From: an uncultured Eubacterium sp.
GTDB taxonomy: Bacteria > Bacillota > Clostridia > Lachnospirales > Lachnospiraceae
Length of the DNA: 64,000 nt
Assembly: GCA_947385775.1 (NCBI GenBank)
Contig: CANDMI010000007.1
Span: 1 to 64,000, forward strand
Direction of reading: 5' to 3'
The notes beneath the pieces were generated by a model. That model was not told the DNA's origin, ran no database searches, and worked only from the letters and a program-made list of their open reading frames with translations. Positions 52,986 through 62,874 of this stretch are shown here, one piece after another (position 1 is the first letter of the stretch; each line of letters begins with the position of its first letter). The translations under genes and the position numbers were made by a program.

Positions 52986-53649
52986 TATCCACCGCCTTAT
53001 CCGAAGATTCCGCCAATATCACAACGCCTTCCCTAATCTCAACGCTCGCTTCATCCTCTATGATCTCATTGCTAAGCCCTAAGGATTGGAACGCGTCCAG
53101 CGTTCCGTCCTGTAACGGGTACAAAAAGCCCTTTAGCGTAACGCCAAGCGCCCTGGTTGTTAAAGGGATCAAAGACACGTATTTTCCGTACTGGCGCTCT
53201 TTTTTTAACACCGTTTTCCCTTCGCCTATGAGCGAAAGGCGGTTATAAGGGTCTATGAGAAAGCAGGGCACATTTTTTAAAAGCGCAAGGCCAAGCACAT
53301 GCACCGTGCCAAGCATATGGTCAAGCCTTGTGCCTGTAGCCCCCAAAATATGAATCTCGTCCGCGCCCCGCGTTAAAGCAAGCCGAAGCGCAAGCTCCGT
53401 ATCCGTGTAATCCTTTTTCGGATCATACGTATGAATCCGCACCGCCGGATCTTCCCTGTATTTTTGCAAAACTTTAACGTTCGCGGAATCAAAATCTCCG
53501 ACGATCTCCCGGGGCGTAATCCCCGCAGCGTCAAAAAAATGCATCCCAGCGTCTGAAGCTATAAAATCATCAAATTTTTGAAGCGTGACGTATCGCCGCG
53601 CAAAGTCGATATCCAGGCTTCCGCCTGTAACGATCAGCGTTTTTTTCAT
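52948..53649 (-). CDS. thiN: Thiamine pyrophosphokinase
   Basis: 233 residues. Converts thiamine + ATP to thiamine diphosphate. Family motifs: IASDAGMHFFDAAGITPREIVGDFDS, core IVGDFDS, then YDPKKDYTDTELAL and GATGTRLDHMLG. C-terminal substrate-binding beta domain from about 150. Last gene of the priA-rsgA housekeeping cluster; in many relatives rpe lies between rsgA and thiN but is absent here. The 3' end overlaps the convergent LacI gene. No TPP riboswitch is seen. Confidence 0.94.
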   Translation of the reverse strand: MKKTLIVTGGSLDIDFARRYVTLQKFDDFIASDAGMHFFDAAGITPREIVGDFDSANVKVLQKYREDPAVRIHTYDPKKDYTDTELALRLALTRGADEIHILGATGTRLDHMLGTVHVLGLALLKNVPCFLIDPYNRLSLIGEGKTVLKKERQYGKYVSLIPLTTRALGVTLKGFLYPLQDGTLDAFQSLGLSNEIIEDEASVEIREGVVILAESSDKAVDIKGFLNPALRFL

Positions 53650-53723
53650 TTTGATTCCTGTTCCTTTTATTGCCTGTTCCTTTTATTTCACATATCTTAC
53701 AAATTTTGCATTTCTTAAATCTC

Positions 53724-54617
53724 TTACATCCTTTTGTATTTGCGGCGGCTTTTTAGCTCGTCGTACAAAAGGCAGTAATTTTCATACCGTTTCGCATTGA
53801 TGCATCCATCCTCCAACGCCTGTTTCACGCCGCAGTCCGCCTTAGGCTCGCTGATATGGCTGCATCCGTGGAAACGGCACTGCGGCTCATATGCCGCAAA
53901 CTCCGGATAATAGCGCTGCAATTCCTCTTTTTCCAGATCTGGCAAAAATAAAGAGCTAAACCCCGGCGTATCCATAATATACGTGTCCGCGCTTATATGC
54001 ACCAGCTGGGTGTGCCGCGTCGTCTGCTTGCCGCGTTCGATCTTACGGCTAAGCTCCCCTGTCTGCATCAGCGCGTCGGGTTGCAGCAGGTTGACCAGCG
54101 AGGATTTTCCTACGCCGGACGGCCCCGCCGCAGCCGCGGTTTTGCCCAACAGGGCGGATTTTAACCCTTCGATGCCCTCCTGCCTTTTTGCGCTTGTAAA
54201 AAGCACCGGATAGCCGCAGGATTCATAGATATGCGCCAGCGCCTTTTTTTGTTCGTCGTCTGCCAGTTCTTTTTTGTTAAAGCAGATCGTAACCGGTATA
54301 TCCTGTAGCTTCATAAAGATCAAAAAGCGGTCTAATAAATTCAGGCTTGGCTTTGGGCTTGCCACGGAAAAAATGACCAGCGCCATATCGATGTTTGCCG
54401 CCGCCGGGCGCACAAGCTCATTTTTCCTGGGAAGAATACGCTCTAAACTGCCTGTTTTTTCCTTTTCCTCCAACACGCAGACCTCTACGTTATCCCCTAC
54501 CAGCGGTTTTTGGTTCAGCTGGCGAAGCAGGCCCTTTGCCCTGCATTCATAGACGCCGGATTCTTTCGTATGCACGTAGTAAAACCCGGCAATGCCTTTG
54601 ATGATCTTTCCCTGCAT
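53724..54617 (-). CDS. rsgA: Ribosome small-subunit GTPase RsgA
   Basis: 297 residues. A late 30S assembly GTPase with circularly permuted motifs: OB-fold at the N-terminus, G4 CFNKKE, then G1 GPSGVGKSSLVN and G3 DTPGFSS, followed by the zinc knuckle CRFHGCSHISEPKADC. Lies between prkC and thiN, the usual Firmicutes order. Complete. Confidence 0.96.
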   Translation of the reverse strand: MQGKIIKGIAGFYYVHTKESGVYECRAKGLLRQLNQKPLVGDNVEVCVLEEKEKTGSLERILPRKNELVRPAAANIDMALVIFSVASPKPSLNLLDRFLIFMKLQDIPVTICFNKKELADDEQKKALAHIYESCGYPVLFTSAKRQEGIEGLKSALLGKTAAAAGPSGVGKSSLVNLLQPDALMQTGELSRKIERGKQTTRHTQLVHISADTYIMDTPGFSSLFLPDLEKEELQRYYPEFAAYEPQCRFHGCSHISEPKADCGVKQALEDGCINAKRYENYCLLYDELKSRRKYKRM

Positions 54618-54682
54618 AAAAACCTCGTTTGAATCATTTGAATTTAGAATCTTTGGATAAAGAAAGCTTTTTCAAAAATCAA

Positions 54683-56803
54683 TTACTGCGGCTTAAAAGT
54701 TACGCTTTCTTCCTGTATATTCGTCGTAATGCCGCCCTCGTCGTCTTCTAAAATCCATTCGATTGAAATCGTCCCGCTGCTTACGCCTTCGATGTCGCGC
54801 TTGGAGATCGTGTACGGGAATGAGGAAATGCCTACATTCCTCCATTCATCTAACGCCTTTCCCTGGGAATCTAAAAGCTGGATATTGGCGGATATCACGT
54901 TGTCGTTGTCCGGCACGCCGATGGTCTTTCGGATCTGGTAAAAGACCTCTTTCTTCCCAAGGCTTACGACAAAATTCACCTTGCTTCCCACATAAACGCT
55001 CTCGCCCGCCTGCGGGGTCTGGCGGATGACCTGCCCTTTTGGAACCTCTTCATCATAATCGCTTTCCACCGTTCCAGCGTCCAGCCGCCCTTCCTGCAAT
55101 GCCGCAACCGCCTGCTCCTGGGTTTTTCCCTGTAAGCCCGGCACCGACACCCGCTCCTGCCCCTGGCTTACGACGATCGTTACCGTATCTCCTTTTTTGA
55201 CCATCGAACCGTCTGCCGGAGACTGGGAAATTACAATCCCTTCCGCTTTGTCTGAATACTGATAACTCGCTTCCGGAACCAGTTCCGCGTCGCTTAACAT
55301 ACCCTTTGCCGCGGTTTCGGTGTTTCCAACCACGCTTGGAACCTTAAATTCCCCCGCGCCGCTGCTGACGGTCACCTTGATCGTCGTCCCTTTTTCCACC
55401 ATCTCCCCTTTTTCAATATCCTGGGACATGATCTGGCCTTCCTCGTATTCATCCGACGATTCCGTGCCAATGCGGTAAAGCTTTAAGCCGATCTTTTGCA
55501 GCTTCTTTTGCGCCGTCTCCACTTCCATGCCAGTGACCTTGATCATCGCAACCTTTTCTTCGTCCCGCGCGTCATCCTCTGACGTGTCGGAGTCTCCGTC
55601 ACCGGAATCTTCAATGTCCGACGCTGTAATCGTCTGCACTTCGTCATCGTCTTTTTTGCCTGACGGCCCAAATCTGAAAATGCCAAACATATTTCCGACC
55701 AGATAAATAATGATAAACAAAATGACGACCGCCGCCACAATGCCCATAATGGTCATGGCTTTTTCCATTTTAGGGTTTAAAATGCCGCCTTCGTCCTCCT
55801 CTTCCTCATAAACATCCTCTTCCTGCCTTTTTGCCTTTTGGACGCCGCGCTCCGGCGCCGGCTTTGGACCATCCAGCGTAACGCCAGCTGTCTCCTGCTT
55901 GATCTGCTCCACCTCTTTTTCGGTGATAATGCGCGTTTTATCCTGCACCATGCCAGGGGACGTAAGCGTCACAAAATCCTCGTTCGGGTTTGTCAGGGCG
56001 TGCTTTAGGTCGTTTAACAGCTCGCCCATCGTCATATATCTGCGGTCCGCGCTTTTTTGCGTGCATTTGATGATGATCTTTTCCAGGCTGACCGGCAGAT
56101 CCGGCACAAAATTGCGCGGAGACGCCATTTCATCCTGCAAATGCTGGATCGCGATCGCGACTGTCGTATCCCCGTCAAACGGCACCCTGCCCGTCACCAT
56201 TTCATACATTACGATGCCAAGAGAATAAATGTCGCTTTTTCCATCCACAAAGCCGTTTCGCGCCTGTTCCGGAGAAGAATAATGCACCGAACCCATAACA
56301 TCTGAATGGATCGTGTTGCTGGTGGCGGCCCTTGCGATCCCAAAATCTGTGACCTTCACCTTTCCTTCCGTGGAGATCATAATGTTTTGCGGCTTAATGT
56401 CGCGATGTATGATGTTTTTATTATGCGCAGCCTCTATGCCCCGCCCTACCTGGATGGCGATGCTGATGGCTTCTTTATAGGAAAGCTGCTTCTTTTTTTC
56501 AATATATGTTTTTAACGTAATGCCCTCTACGTATTCCATTACAATATAATGGATTCCATCTTCGCTTCCTACGTCATAGATATTTACAATATTCGCGTGC
56601 TCTAAGCTTGCCGCCGACTGGGCCTCGGTGCGAAATTTCGTCACAAAATTAACGTCATCCGCAAATTCCTGTTTTAAAACCTTCACCGCAACGACCCTGC
56701 TAAGTACATGGTCCATCGCCTTATATACGTCCGACATCCCGCCCGCGCCGACTTTCGCCAGTATCTCGTAGCGGTCTGCCACAAACCTTCCCTCTTCTAG
56801 CAC
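54683..56803 (-). CDS. prkC: PASTA-domain Ser/Thr protein kinase
   Basis: 706 residues from GTG 56803 (AAGGAGGTGATTCG). Cytoplasmic kinase domain, residues about 10-270: glycine loop GAGGMSDVYK, Lys41 in VAVKVLK, HRDIKPQN, DFGIAR, SPEQAR. One TM at about 345-370 (MTIMGIVAAVVILFIIIYLV), then three extracellular PASTA repeats (MEVETAQKKLQKIGLKL, VVGNTETAAKGMLSDAEL, LQGKTQEQAVAALQEG) and a C-terminal beta-rich domain of about 75 residues. It senses muropeptides or lipid II and controls cell-wall growth and dormancy exit. Partner phosphatase is next door, 12 bp upstream. Confidence 0.96.
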   Translation of the reverse strand: MLEEGRFVADRYEILAKVGAGGMSDVYKAMDHVLSRVVAVKVLKQEFADDVNFVTKFRTEAQSAASLEHANIVNIYDVGSEDGIHYIVMEYVEGITLKTYIEKKKQLSYKEAISIAIQVGRGIEAAHNKNIIHRDIKPQNIMISTEGKVKVTDFGIARAATSNTIHSDVMGSVHYSSPEQARNGFVDGKSDIYSLGIVMYEMVTGRVPFDGDTTVAIAIQHLQDEMASPRNFVPDLPVSLEKIIIKCTQKSADRRYMTMGELLNDLKHALTNPNEDFVTLTSPGMVQDKTRIITEKEVEQIKQETAGVTLDGPKPAPERGVQKAKRQEEDVYEEEEDEGGILNPKMEKAMTIMGIVAAVVILFIIIYLVGNMFGIFRFGPSGKKDDDEVQTITASDIEDSGDGDSDTSEDDARDEEKVAMIKVTGMEVETAQKKLQKIGLKLYRIGTESSDEYEEGQIMSQDIEKGEMVEKGTTIKVTVSSGAGEFKVPSVVGNTETAAKGMLSDAELVPEASYQYSDKAEGIVISQSPADGSMVKKGDTVTIVVSQGQERVSVPGLQGKTQEQAVAALQEGRLDAGTVESDYDEEVPKGQVIRQTPQAGESVYVGSKVNFVVSLGKKEVFYQIRKTIGVPDNDNVISANIQLLDSQGKALDEWRNVGISSFPYTISKRDIEGVSSGTISIEWILEDDEGGITTNIQEESVTFKPQ

Positions 56804-56815
56804 CGAATCACCTCC

Positions 56816-57541
56816 TTAAGAAAACGGGTCTATGATGATCACCGATATATTGTCCCTTCCGCCATTCTCATTCGCCGCAAGGATCAGCTGGCGCACGATT
56901 CCAGGGATATCTTTCTGCCCGCAGATGATCCCGCGGATCTCTTCATCCTCCAACATATTCGTCAGCCCGTCGGAGCACAGCAACACAAGGTCTTTTGGCT
57001 TTAAGTCCACCTCGAAAAAATCCACCTGGATATCCCTTGTGGCCCCTACCGCCCGGGTGATGATGTTTTTATCTGGATGCACCCTTGCCACCTCCGGCCG
57101 CATCTCGCCTAAGCGCACCATTTCCTGCACAAGGGAATGGTCTTTTGTCACCTGTATGATCTGATCGTTTACGACATAAAGGCGGCTGTCGCCTACATTT
57201 GCAACGCTCATATGAGCGTTTGTGATGGAAGCCGCCACAAACGTAGTCCCGGTGCCCTGCAAATACGGCTCTTCCTGCGCAACCGCAAGCAAGCTGCGGT
57301 TCACGCTGCGCAAAGCCTCTCCCAACAAGGCGATCGGCTCTGACAGGCCGCTTAGCGCGATTGCCTCCACAACCTTTTCTACCGTATATCTGGACGCAAA
57401 ATCGCCTGCGTTATGCCCGCCCATCCCATCTGCCACGATAAACAGGTTCGGCAGATTGCCGACCGCGATCTCGGACGTATAGATATAATCCTGGTTTGTC
57501 TCTCTCCGCCTCCCAATATCTGTCATAGAAAATGTCTTCAT
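56816..57541 (-). CDS. stp: PP2C-type Ser/Thr protein phosphatase (Stp/PrpC)
   Basis: 241 residues. PPM family, Mn/Mg-dependent: DIGRRRETNQD, ADGMGGHNAGD, ANVGDSRLYV, VLLCSDGLTNML and GGRDNISVI supply the metal-binding Asp residues. Removes phosphate from PrkC and its targets. The stop codon is part of the prkC ribosome binding region, so the two are coupled. Confidence 0.95.
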   Translation of the reverse strand: MKTFSMTDIGRRRETNQDYIYTSEIAVGNLPNLFIVADGMGGHNAGDFASRYTVEKVVEAIALSGLSEPIALLGEALRSVNRSLLAVAQEEPYLQGTGTTFVAASITNAHMSVANVGDSRLYVVNDQIIQVTKDHSLVQEMVRLGEMRPEVARVHPDKNIITRAVGATRDIQVDFFEVDLKPKDLVLLCSDGLTNMLEDEEIRGIICGQKDIPGIVRQLILAANENGGRDNISVIIIDPFS

Positions 57542-57595
57542 CTACTTCGCCTACCTTTCAGCCGCCCCGGTAATGTATTTTTTCAAATGTGTTTT

Positions 57596-58687
57596 TTAAT
57601 CCAGCCCCCGCGCAGCGGATATTGCCTTCGAATAACGCTTTCTTAGCTGCCCGCACGCACCGTCGATGTCACGGCCTAACTCTCTCCTTATAGTAACATT
57701 TATTCCGTTTTTTTCAAGCTCCTTTTTAAACGCCGCCATATCCGAAGCCCCAGGCTGTTTATAAGAACGCTCCCGCACCGGATTGACCGGTATCAGGTTT
57801 AAATGGCAGTTTTTCCCCTTTAACAGCGCGCCAAGCTTTGCCGCGTCCTCTTTTGTATCGTTTTGCCCGTGGACTAAGCTGTATTCATAAGTAATCCTCC
57901 TGCCGGTTTTTGCAAAATAAGCGTCGCAGGCTTTCATCACGTCAGGCAGCTTATACTTCTGTGCGACCGGCATAAGCGAAAGGCGCGTTTCCTGGCTTGC
58001 CGCGTGCAAAGACAGGGCCAGAGTAATCTGAAACTTTTTTTCCGCCAGCCTGTAAATATTTGGCACGATGCCGCAGGTAGACACGGTGATGTTTCGCTGG
58101 CTGATATTTAAGCCCTTTTCATCCGATATCATCTCTATAAATTTAATCAGGTTTTCATAATTATCCAAAGGCTCTCCCGTTCCCATGACTACGACATGGG
58201 AAATCCTCTCTCCAATATCCCTGCTGATATGGTACACCTGCCCTAACATTTCCGATACGTGGAGGGAACGGGAAAGTCCGCCGATTGCGGACGCGCAAAA
58301 CTTACAGCCCATCCTGCACCCCGCCTGTGAAGAGATGCAGACGGAATTGCCAAATTTATATTTCATAAGCACGCTTTCGATAAAATACGCAGCGGCATTC
58401 GGTTCTTTATTCAAAAGGGCGAATAAATATTTCCTCGTGCCGTCCTGCTTTGAAACCTGGCATTCCACCTGCTTTAGCGTATCCAGCTGACACTGGCGGC
58501 CGATGCGCTCTCTTAGGTCCACAGGCAGGCTCGTCATCTCGCCAGAGTCCGTCGCCAGCTTTTGGTGCAGCCATTGGTAAACCTGCTTTGCGCGAAACGC
58601 TTTTTCACCAATGCCTGTAAAATATCCGGTCAGCTCCTCTATATTCATAGATGTTAAATCTACTTTTGCGTTTTCTCCTTGTCCCAT
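57596..58687 (-). CDS. rlmN: 23S rRNA (A2503) methyltransferase RlmN
   Basis: 363 residues. Radical-SAM enzyme methylating C2 of A2503 in 23S rRNA and A37 in some tRNAs. The CxxxCxxC cluster motif is CRMGCKFCAS, the SAM motif GTGEPLDNYENL. A helical N-terminal domain (FTGIGEKAFRAKQVYQWLHQK, core EKAFRAKQVYQWLH) contacts RNA. Lies 13 bp after rsmB. Confidence 0.96.
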   Translation of the reverse strand: MGQGENAKVDLTSMNIEELTGYFTGIGEKAFRAKQVYQWLHQKLATDSGEMTSLPVDLRERIGRQCQLDTLKQVECQVSKQDGTRKYLFALLNKEPNAAAYFIESVLMKYKFGNSVCISSQAGCRMGCKFCASAIGGLSRSLHVSEMLGQVYHISRDIGERISHVVVMGTGEPLDNYENLIKFIEMISDEKGLNISQRNITVSTCGIVPNIYRLAEKKFQITLALSLHAASQETRLSLMPVAQKYKLPDVMKACDAYFAKTGRRITYEYSLVHGQNDTKEDAAKLGALLKGKNCHLNLIPVNPVRERSYKQPGASDMAAFKKELEKNGINVTIRRELGRDIDGACGQLRKRYSKAISAARGLD

Positions 58688-58700
58688 GGCAAGCCTCCCG

Positions 58701-60026
58701 TCATATTCTGCAAAACGCCGCGCTGTAAAAACCGTCCCCGCCTGTATCCCCAGGAAGATACTGCTTTTCCCATAAAAGCTGAAACTTCGGATGCGCGCTC
58801 AAAAACCAGCGGGCGTTTTCTTCATTTTCCATACGGTTAATCGTGCAGGTGCTATAAACCAGCTTTCCATCAGGCTTTACATAACGGCAGGCAACCGAAA
58901 GGATCTCCCGTTGCAGCTTTGCCAGCTCCTCACACTGGGAAAGGGAGGCTTTATAACGGATATCCTTTTTCCTGCGCAGCACGCCAAGTCCGGAGCAGGG
59001 CAGATCCGCGATCACGATATCCGCTTTTTCTTCTAACTGCGGATCAAAGACAGCGGCGTCCCATACCTGCACGTCCAGGTTGTCTGCCTGGCACCGGTTT
59101 TTATTTTCCAAAAGCAGCGCCGTCTTTTCTTTTGTCAGATCCCTTGCAAGCACCCGCCCTGTCCCATTTAACCGCCAGGCCATATAAAGCGCCTTTCCGC
59201 CCGGCGCCGCGCAGACATCGATTATAAAATCCCCTTCCTTTGCCGCTACCGCTTCCATCGCAAGCATCGGGCTTATATCCTGCGCATAAAACAACCCTTC
59301 CTCAAAGCTTTTTAACCGAAAAAGCTGGTCATAGCCAGAAAGCCGAAACGCGTTGGAAAGCTTTGTATTTTGGACTGTCACGCCCTCCGCCTTAAGCCTA
59401 GCTTTTAACTGTGAAGGCGTAATGCGGACGGTATTTACAAGTATCGTCGTTTGCGGCGGCTCTTCAAAGGATGAAAGCAGGCTCACCATCCCCTGCCAGC
59501 CGGCCTCCTTATTCAGATCATAGGAAAAATCGGACTCCCACATCCGGATCATCCACTCCGGTATCGAATAGCGCACGGATAAATAACGCTCCGGGCCGCT
59601 TTTTTTATCCGGCAGCGCAAGGGAATCCTTGTTCCTGCTGATGTTGCGCAGCACGCCGTTGATAAAGCCGCTTAGATTCAAAAACCCTTTTTTCTTCGCA
59701 AGCTTTACGGCTTCGTTGCATGCCGCCGCGTCCGGCACCCCGTCCATATAACAGATCTGGTAGACCGCGCTTTGCAAAATACAGCGTACCGCCGGCTTCA
59801 TCTTTTTTACCGGAACTTTGGAAAACTGGTCGATATAATAATCAATCTGAATTAAATTTTCCAAGGTTCCTTCCACAATGCGGGTGATAAGCGCCCGTTC
59901 CTTCTTATCGAGATATCCGCGCCTTTCAAACGCGTCCGAGGTGGCAAGATGGCTGTACTTTCCTTCCTGCATGACCTTTCGCAAAATGTCAAGGATACAT
60001 TCGCGTATATCAACGGCGTTAGTCAC
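58701..60026 (-). CDS. rsmB: 16S rRNA (m5C967) methyltransferase RsmB
   Basis: 441 residues from GTG 60026, overlapping the peptidase stop (GTGACTAA). NusB-like N-terminal domain (residues 1-140), then a Rossmann methyltransferase: motif I DVCAAPGGKALYMA, DLPCSGLGVLRRKKDIRYK, core PCSGLG, and YSTCTINRMENE, with both catalytic Cys (PCS and TCT) present. Order fmt-peptidase-rsmB-rlmN is typical of Clostridia. The TTG six codons upstream is a poorer start. Confidence 0.94.
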   Translation of the reverse strand: MTNAVDIRECILDILRKVMQEGKYSHLATSDAFERRGYLDKKERALITRIVEGTLENLIQIDYYIDQFSKVPVKKMKPAVRCILQSAVYQICYMDGVPDAAACNEAVKLAKKKGFLNLSGFINGVLRNISRNKDSLALPDKKSGPERYLSVRYSIPEWMIRMWESDFSYDLNKEAGWQGMVSLLSSFEEPPQTTILVNTVRITPSQLKARLKAEGVTVQNTKLSNAFRLSGYDQLFRLKSFEEGLFYAQDISPMLAMEAVAAKEGDFIIDVCAAPGGKALYMAWRLNGTGRVLARDLTKEKTALLLENKNRCQADNLDVQVWDAAVFDPQLEEKADIVIADLPCSGLGVLRRKKDIRYKASLSQCEELAKLQREILSVACRYVKPDGKLVYSTCTINRMENEENARWFLSAHPKFQLLWEKQYLPGDTGGDGFYSAAFCRI

Positions 60027-60729
60027 TGTCGTTCCTTCCTCCAAATAAAATCAAAAGCCGCAGCAATTGTAAAATTGCCGCCGCCGCGCCTGCCACGTAA
60101 GTCAATGCCGCCGCCTTTAACACTTTTTTCGTGTACGGAAGCTCCTGCTCCCCCAATATCCCGGTCTGCCCTAAAATACGCACCGCACGAAAGGAAGCGT
60201 TAAACTCCACCGGAAGCGTCACAAGCTGAAACAGCACTGCCGCGCTAAATAATAAAATCCCGATTTTGCAAAGCGTGCTTCCCGCGCCGCCTAAAAACAG
60301 CCCCGCAAGGATCAAAGGCCAGGAGATCGCCGAGCCAAAATTCGCGACTGGCACAAGCGCGCTTCGGATGCTAAGCGGGGAATAGCCCTGCTGGTGCTGG
60401 ATTGCATGACCGCATTCGTGGGCCGCTACGCCAATTGCCGCAACGGATGCGGAGCCGTAAACCGGGTCTGATAAATTCAGCGTTTTATTTCTCGGGTCAT
60501 AATGGTCTGTCAGATCCCCCGACACATGGCGGATCGTCACATCATGAATCCCCGCGCTGTTTAATACGCGCTGCGCCGCCTGGGCGCCAGTCATATTTGT
60601 TTTGCTGCGGACGCGGGAATATTTCTGAAACGTGGATTTTACCCGCATCGAAGCGACCATGGAGATCACTACGCCGATTAGCACAAGAATATAGGTCGGA
60701 TCAAAATAATATCCATATCGATATGGCAT
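60019..60729 (-). CDS. Zinc metallopeptidase, YugP family
   Basis: 236 residues from ATG 60729 (AAGGAGGAATGCAG). Membrane zinc peptidase: N-terminal TM (TYILVLIGVVISMVASM), HExxH as AHECGHAIQHQQGY (about residue 127), and two or three further TMs. YugP-family members sit in this same operon position in many Clostridia. Substrate is unknown; membrane-protein quality control is a guess. Confidence 0.9.
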   Translation of the reverse strand: MPYRYGYYFDPTYILVLIGVVISMVASMRVKSTFQKYSRVRSKTNMTGAQAAQRVLNSAGIHDVTIRHVSGDLTDHYDPRNKTLNLSDPVYGSASVAAIGVAAHECGHAIQHQQGYSPLSIRSALVPVANFGSAISWPLILAGLFLGGAGSTLCKIGILLFSAAVLFQLVTLPVEFNASFRAVRILGQTGILGEQELPYTKKVLKAAALTYVAGAAAAILQLLRLLILFGGRNDSD

Positions 60730-60763
60730 CTGCATTCCTCCTTTTTGTTCATAAAATCTGTTT

Positions 60764-61732
60764 CTATCCAAGGATTGTCCCGGTCCTTAGCGAAGCGCCG
60801 CATAAGAAGGCTTCCGCGCGCATCCTTTTTTTGCCTTCCAGCTGTAATTCTTCCAAGGAGAGCCACCCCTCCCCGGTCTTTATGACCAGATGGGATTTTT
60901 TTGCAAGCGCCACCTCCCCTGGCTGCGCGTCCATTTTTATCCCAAGCTTTGTTTCAAATCCCATTCCAAGCTCTGATTCTTCCATCACGCGGGCTTTCCA
61001 GATTTTTAACGTCTTTTCGTTGAGCGACGTATAGGCTCCAGGCCATGGGTTTAGCCCGCGCACCATGCGCTCAAGCTTTGCGGCAGGCTCCCGCCAGTCC
61101 AGCCTTCCCATTTCTTTTGTGATCTTTCCGGTATAAGTCGCACTGGACTCGTCCTGTTTGATCGGTTTTAACATGCCCTGTTCTATTTGGGAGATCGCCT
61201 TTACGCAAAGCGACGCTCCTTCCTTAGCAAGCTTTTGGAATAAGCTGCCGCCGGTTTCTTCCTTATTTAATTCGATTTCCTTTTGCAATAAAATATCCCC
61301 GGTATCCAGCCCCTCGTCCATCTGCATGATCGTAATGCCCGTGACGGCTTCCCCGTTTAACACCGCCCATTGGATCGGAGCCGCGCCCCGGTATTTCGGA
61401 AGCAGGGAGGCGTGTATATTAATACAGCCATACTTTGGCATCGTCAAGATATCCTTTGGCAATATCTGCCCAAACGCGGCGACGACGATCAGATCCGGCG
61501 CATAAATTTTTAAAAATTCCACACATGCCGCGTCTCTAATTTTTTTTGGCTGGTATATTTCTATATTATGCGCCAAAGCCGCCGTTTTTACTGGCGGATA
61601 CTGCATACTTTTTCCCCTGCCCTTCGGCTTATCCGGCTGCGTTGCCACAAGCGCGATCTCATGCCCGGCCGCTATGAGCGCTTCTAACGCGCACACCGCA
61701 AAATCCGGAGTTCCCATAAATATGATTTTCAT
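60764..61732 (-). CDS. fmt: Methionyl-tRNA formyltransferase
   Basis: 322 residues from ATG 61732. Transfers formyl from 10-formyl-THF to Met-tRNAi. Motifs: MGTPDFAVCALE, VVAAFGQILP, INIHASLLPKYRGAAPIQWA (core HASLLPKYRGAAP) and ITIMQMDEGLDTGDI with the catalytic Asp. The C-terminal OB-like domain from about 210 binds tRNA. Directly after the two deformylase genes, so initiator formylation and deformylation are coexpressed. Confidence 0.96.
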   Translation of the reverse strand: MKIIFMGTPDFAVCALEALIAAGHEIALVATQPDKPKGRGKSMQYPPVKTAALAHNIEIYQPKKIRDAACVEFLKIYAPDLIVVAAFGQILPKDILTMPKYGCINIHASLLPKYRGAAPIQWAVLNGEAVTGITIMQMDEGLDTGDILLQKEIELNKEETGGSLFQKLAKEGASLCVKAISQIEQGMLKPIKQDESSATYTGKITKEMGRLDWREPAAKLERMVRGLNPWPGAYTSLNEKTLKIWKARVMEESELGMGFETKLGIKMDAQPGEVALAKKSHLVIKTGEGWLSLEELQLEGKKRMRAEAFLCGASLRTGTILG

Positions 61733-61755
61733 ACGCCACACCCGCTTTCCTTTTC

Positions 61756-62226
61756 CTATGCTTCCTGGTATACCGCGTCATGAAGCCCGCCCTGTACGCG
61801 CTCGATATACATATGTCCGTCCAAATGCTCAATCTCATGGCAAAACGCCCTTGCTAAAAGCTCGTTTGCCTCCATCTCATATTCCTGCATCTGCTTGTCA
61901 TATGCATGGATGATCACATGGTTTGGCCTTGTGACCTGCCCCGCCTTTCCCGGCACGCTAAGGCAGGCTTCGTCCCCGGTCTGCTCTCCGTCCTCTTTCA
62001 TGATCGTAGGATTCACCATCACGACCGGCCCATCGCCTACGTCCACGACCGCGATCCGCTTTAACACGCCTACCTGCGGCGCCGCAAGCCCCGCCCCGTT
62101 TGCTTCGTACATCGTATCAAGCATATCTTCTATTAAAGTCTCGATCATCGGCGTTACCTGCTTTACTTCTTTACATACCTTATTTAATATCGGGTCCCCT
62201 GCTAACCGAATCTGCCTGATTGCCAT
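61756..62226 (-). CDS. def: Peptide deformylase, diverged copy
   Basis: 156 residues. Metal-dependent removal of the N-formyl group. Motif I GAGLAAPQ, motif II EACLS (canonical EGCLS, so Gly is Ala beside the metal Cys), motif III CHEIEH with both His. About two thirds identical by eye to the copy upstream, including an identical first ten residues, so this is a tandem duplication. The metal ligands are all kept, hence probably active. Downstream of its twin by 72 bp and upstream of fmt. Confidence 0.94.
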   Translation of the reverse strand: MAIRQIRLAGDPILNKVCKEVKQVTPMIETLIEDMLDTMYEANGAGLAAPQVGVLKRIAVVDVGDGPVVMVNPTIMKEDGEQTGDEACLSVPGKAGQVTRPNHVIIHAYDKQMQEYEMEANELLARAFCHEIEHLDGHMYIERVQGGLHDAVYQEA

Positions 62227-62298
62227 TTTGCGTTTGCTCCTTTTTTCTGTTTGCTTTTTAACTTAGGTTTATGATATCCTGATTTTTATATCCTGATT

Positions 62299-62772
62299 TT
62301 ATTTTTCATCATCAAATTCCGCGTCGTGCAGCCCGCCTACCACATGCTCGGTGTACATATGTCCATCCAAATGCTCTACCTCATGGCAAAACGCCCTCGC
62401 CAAAAGCTCTTCGGCTTCCACCTCATATTCCAGCATATTTTCATCGTATGCCCGCATGACCACGCGGTTAGGGCGCGTGACCTGCCCCGCCTTGCCTGGT
62501 ATGCTAAGGCAGCCCTCATCGGCGGTCTGCTCTCCTTCTTCTTCTAATATGACCGGATTTACGAGCACAAACGGCCCATCACCGATATCCACCACCGCAA
62601 TCCGTTTTAACACGCCTACCTGCGGCGCCGCAAGCCCTACCCCGTTTGCCTCATACATCGTATCCAGCATATCTTCCACCAAAGTCTGAAGCATAGGAGT
62701 CATTTTTTTCACTTCCTTACACACCTTGTACAATATTGGGTCCCCTGCTAACCGAATCTGCCTGATCGCCAT
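62299..62772 (-). CDS. def: Peptide deformylase, canonical copy
   Basis: 157 residues. Motif I GVGLAAPQ, motif II EGCLS, motif III CHEVEH, all canonical. First of two tandem deformylase genes and the one closer to the family consensus, so probably the main enzyme. It follows priA by 102 bp. RBS GGAGCAGACGGGAA. Confidence 0.95.
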   Translation of the reverse strand: MAIRQIRLAGDPILYKVCKEVKKMTPMLQTLVEDMLDTMYEANGVGLAAPQVGVLKRIAVVDIGDGPFVLVNPVILEEEGEQTADEGCLSIPGKAGQVTRPNRVVMRAYDENMLEYEVEAEELLARAFCHEVEHLDGHMYTEHVVGGLHDAEFDDEK

Positions 62773-62874
62773 TTCCCGTCTGCTCCTTTTTCCAATTCAT
62801 TTTATAAACCATATTCCGCTAACTTGGCATTATACCACAAAATTTCGGGAATGGATAGGGGAAATTTCACGGTT

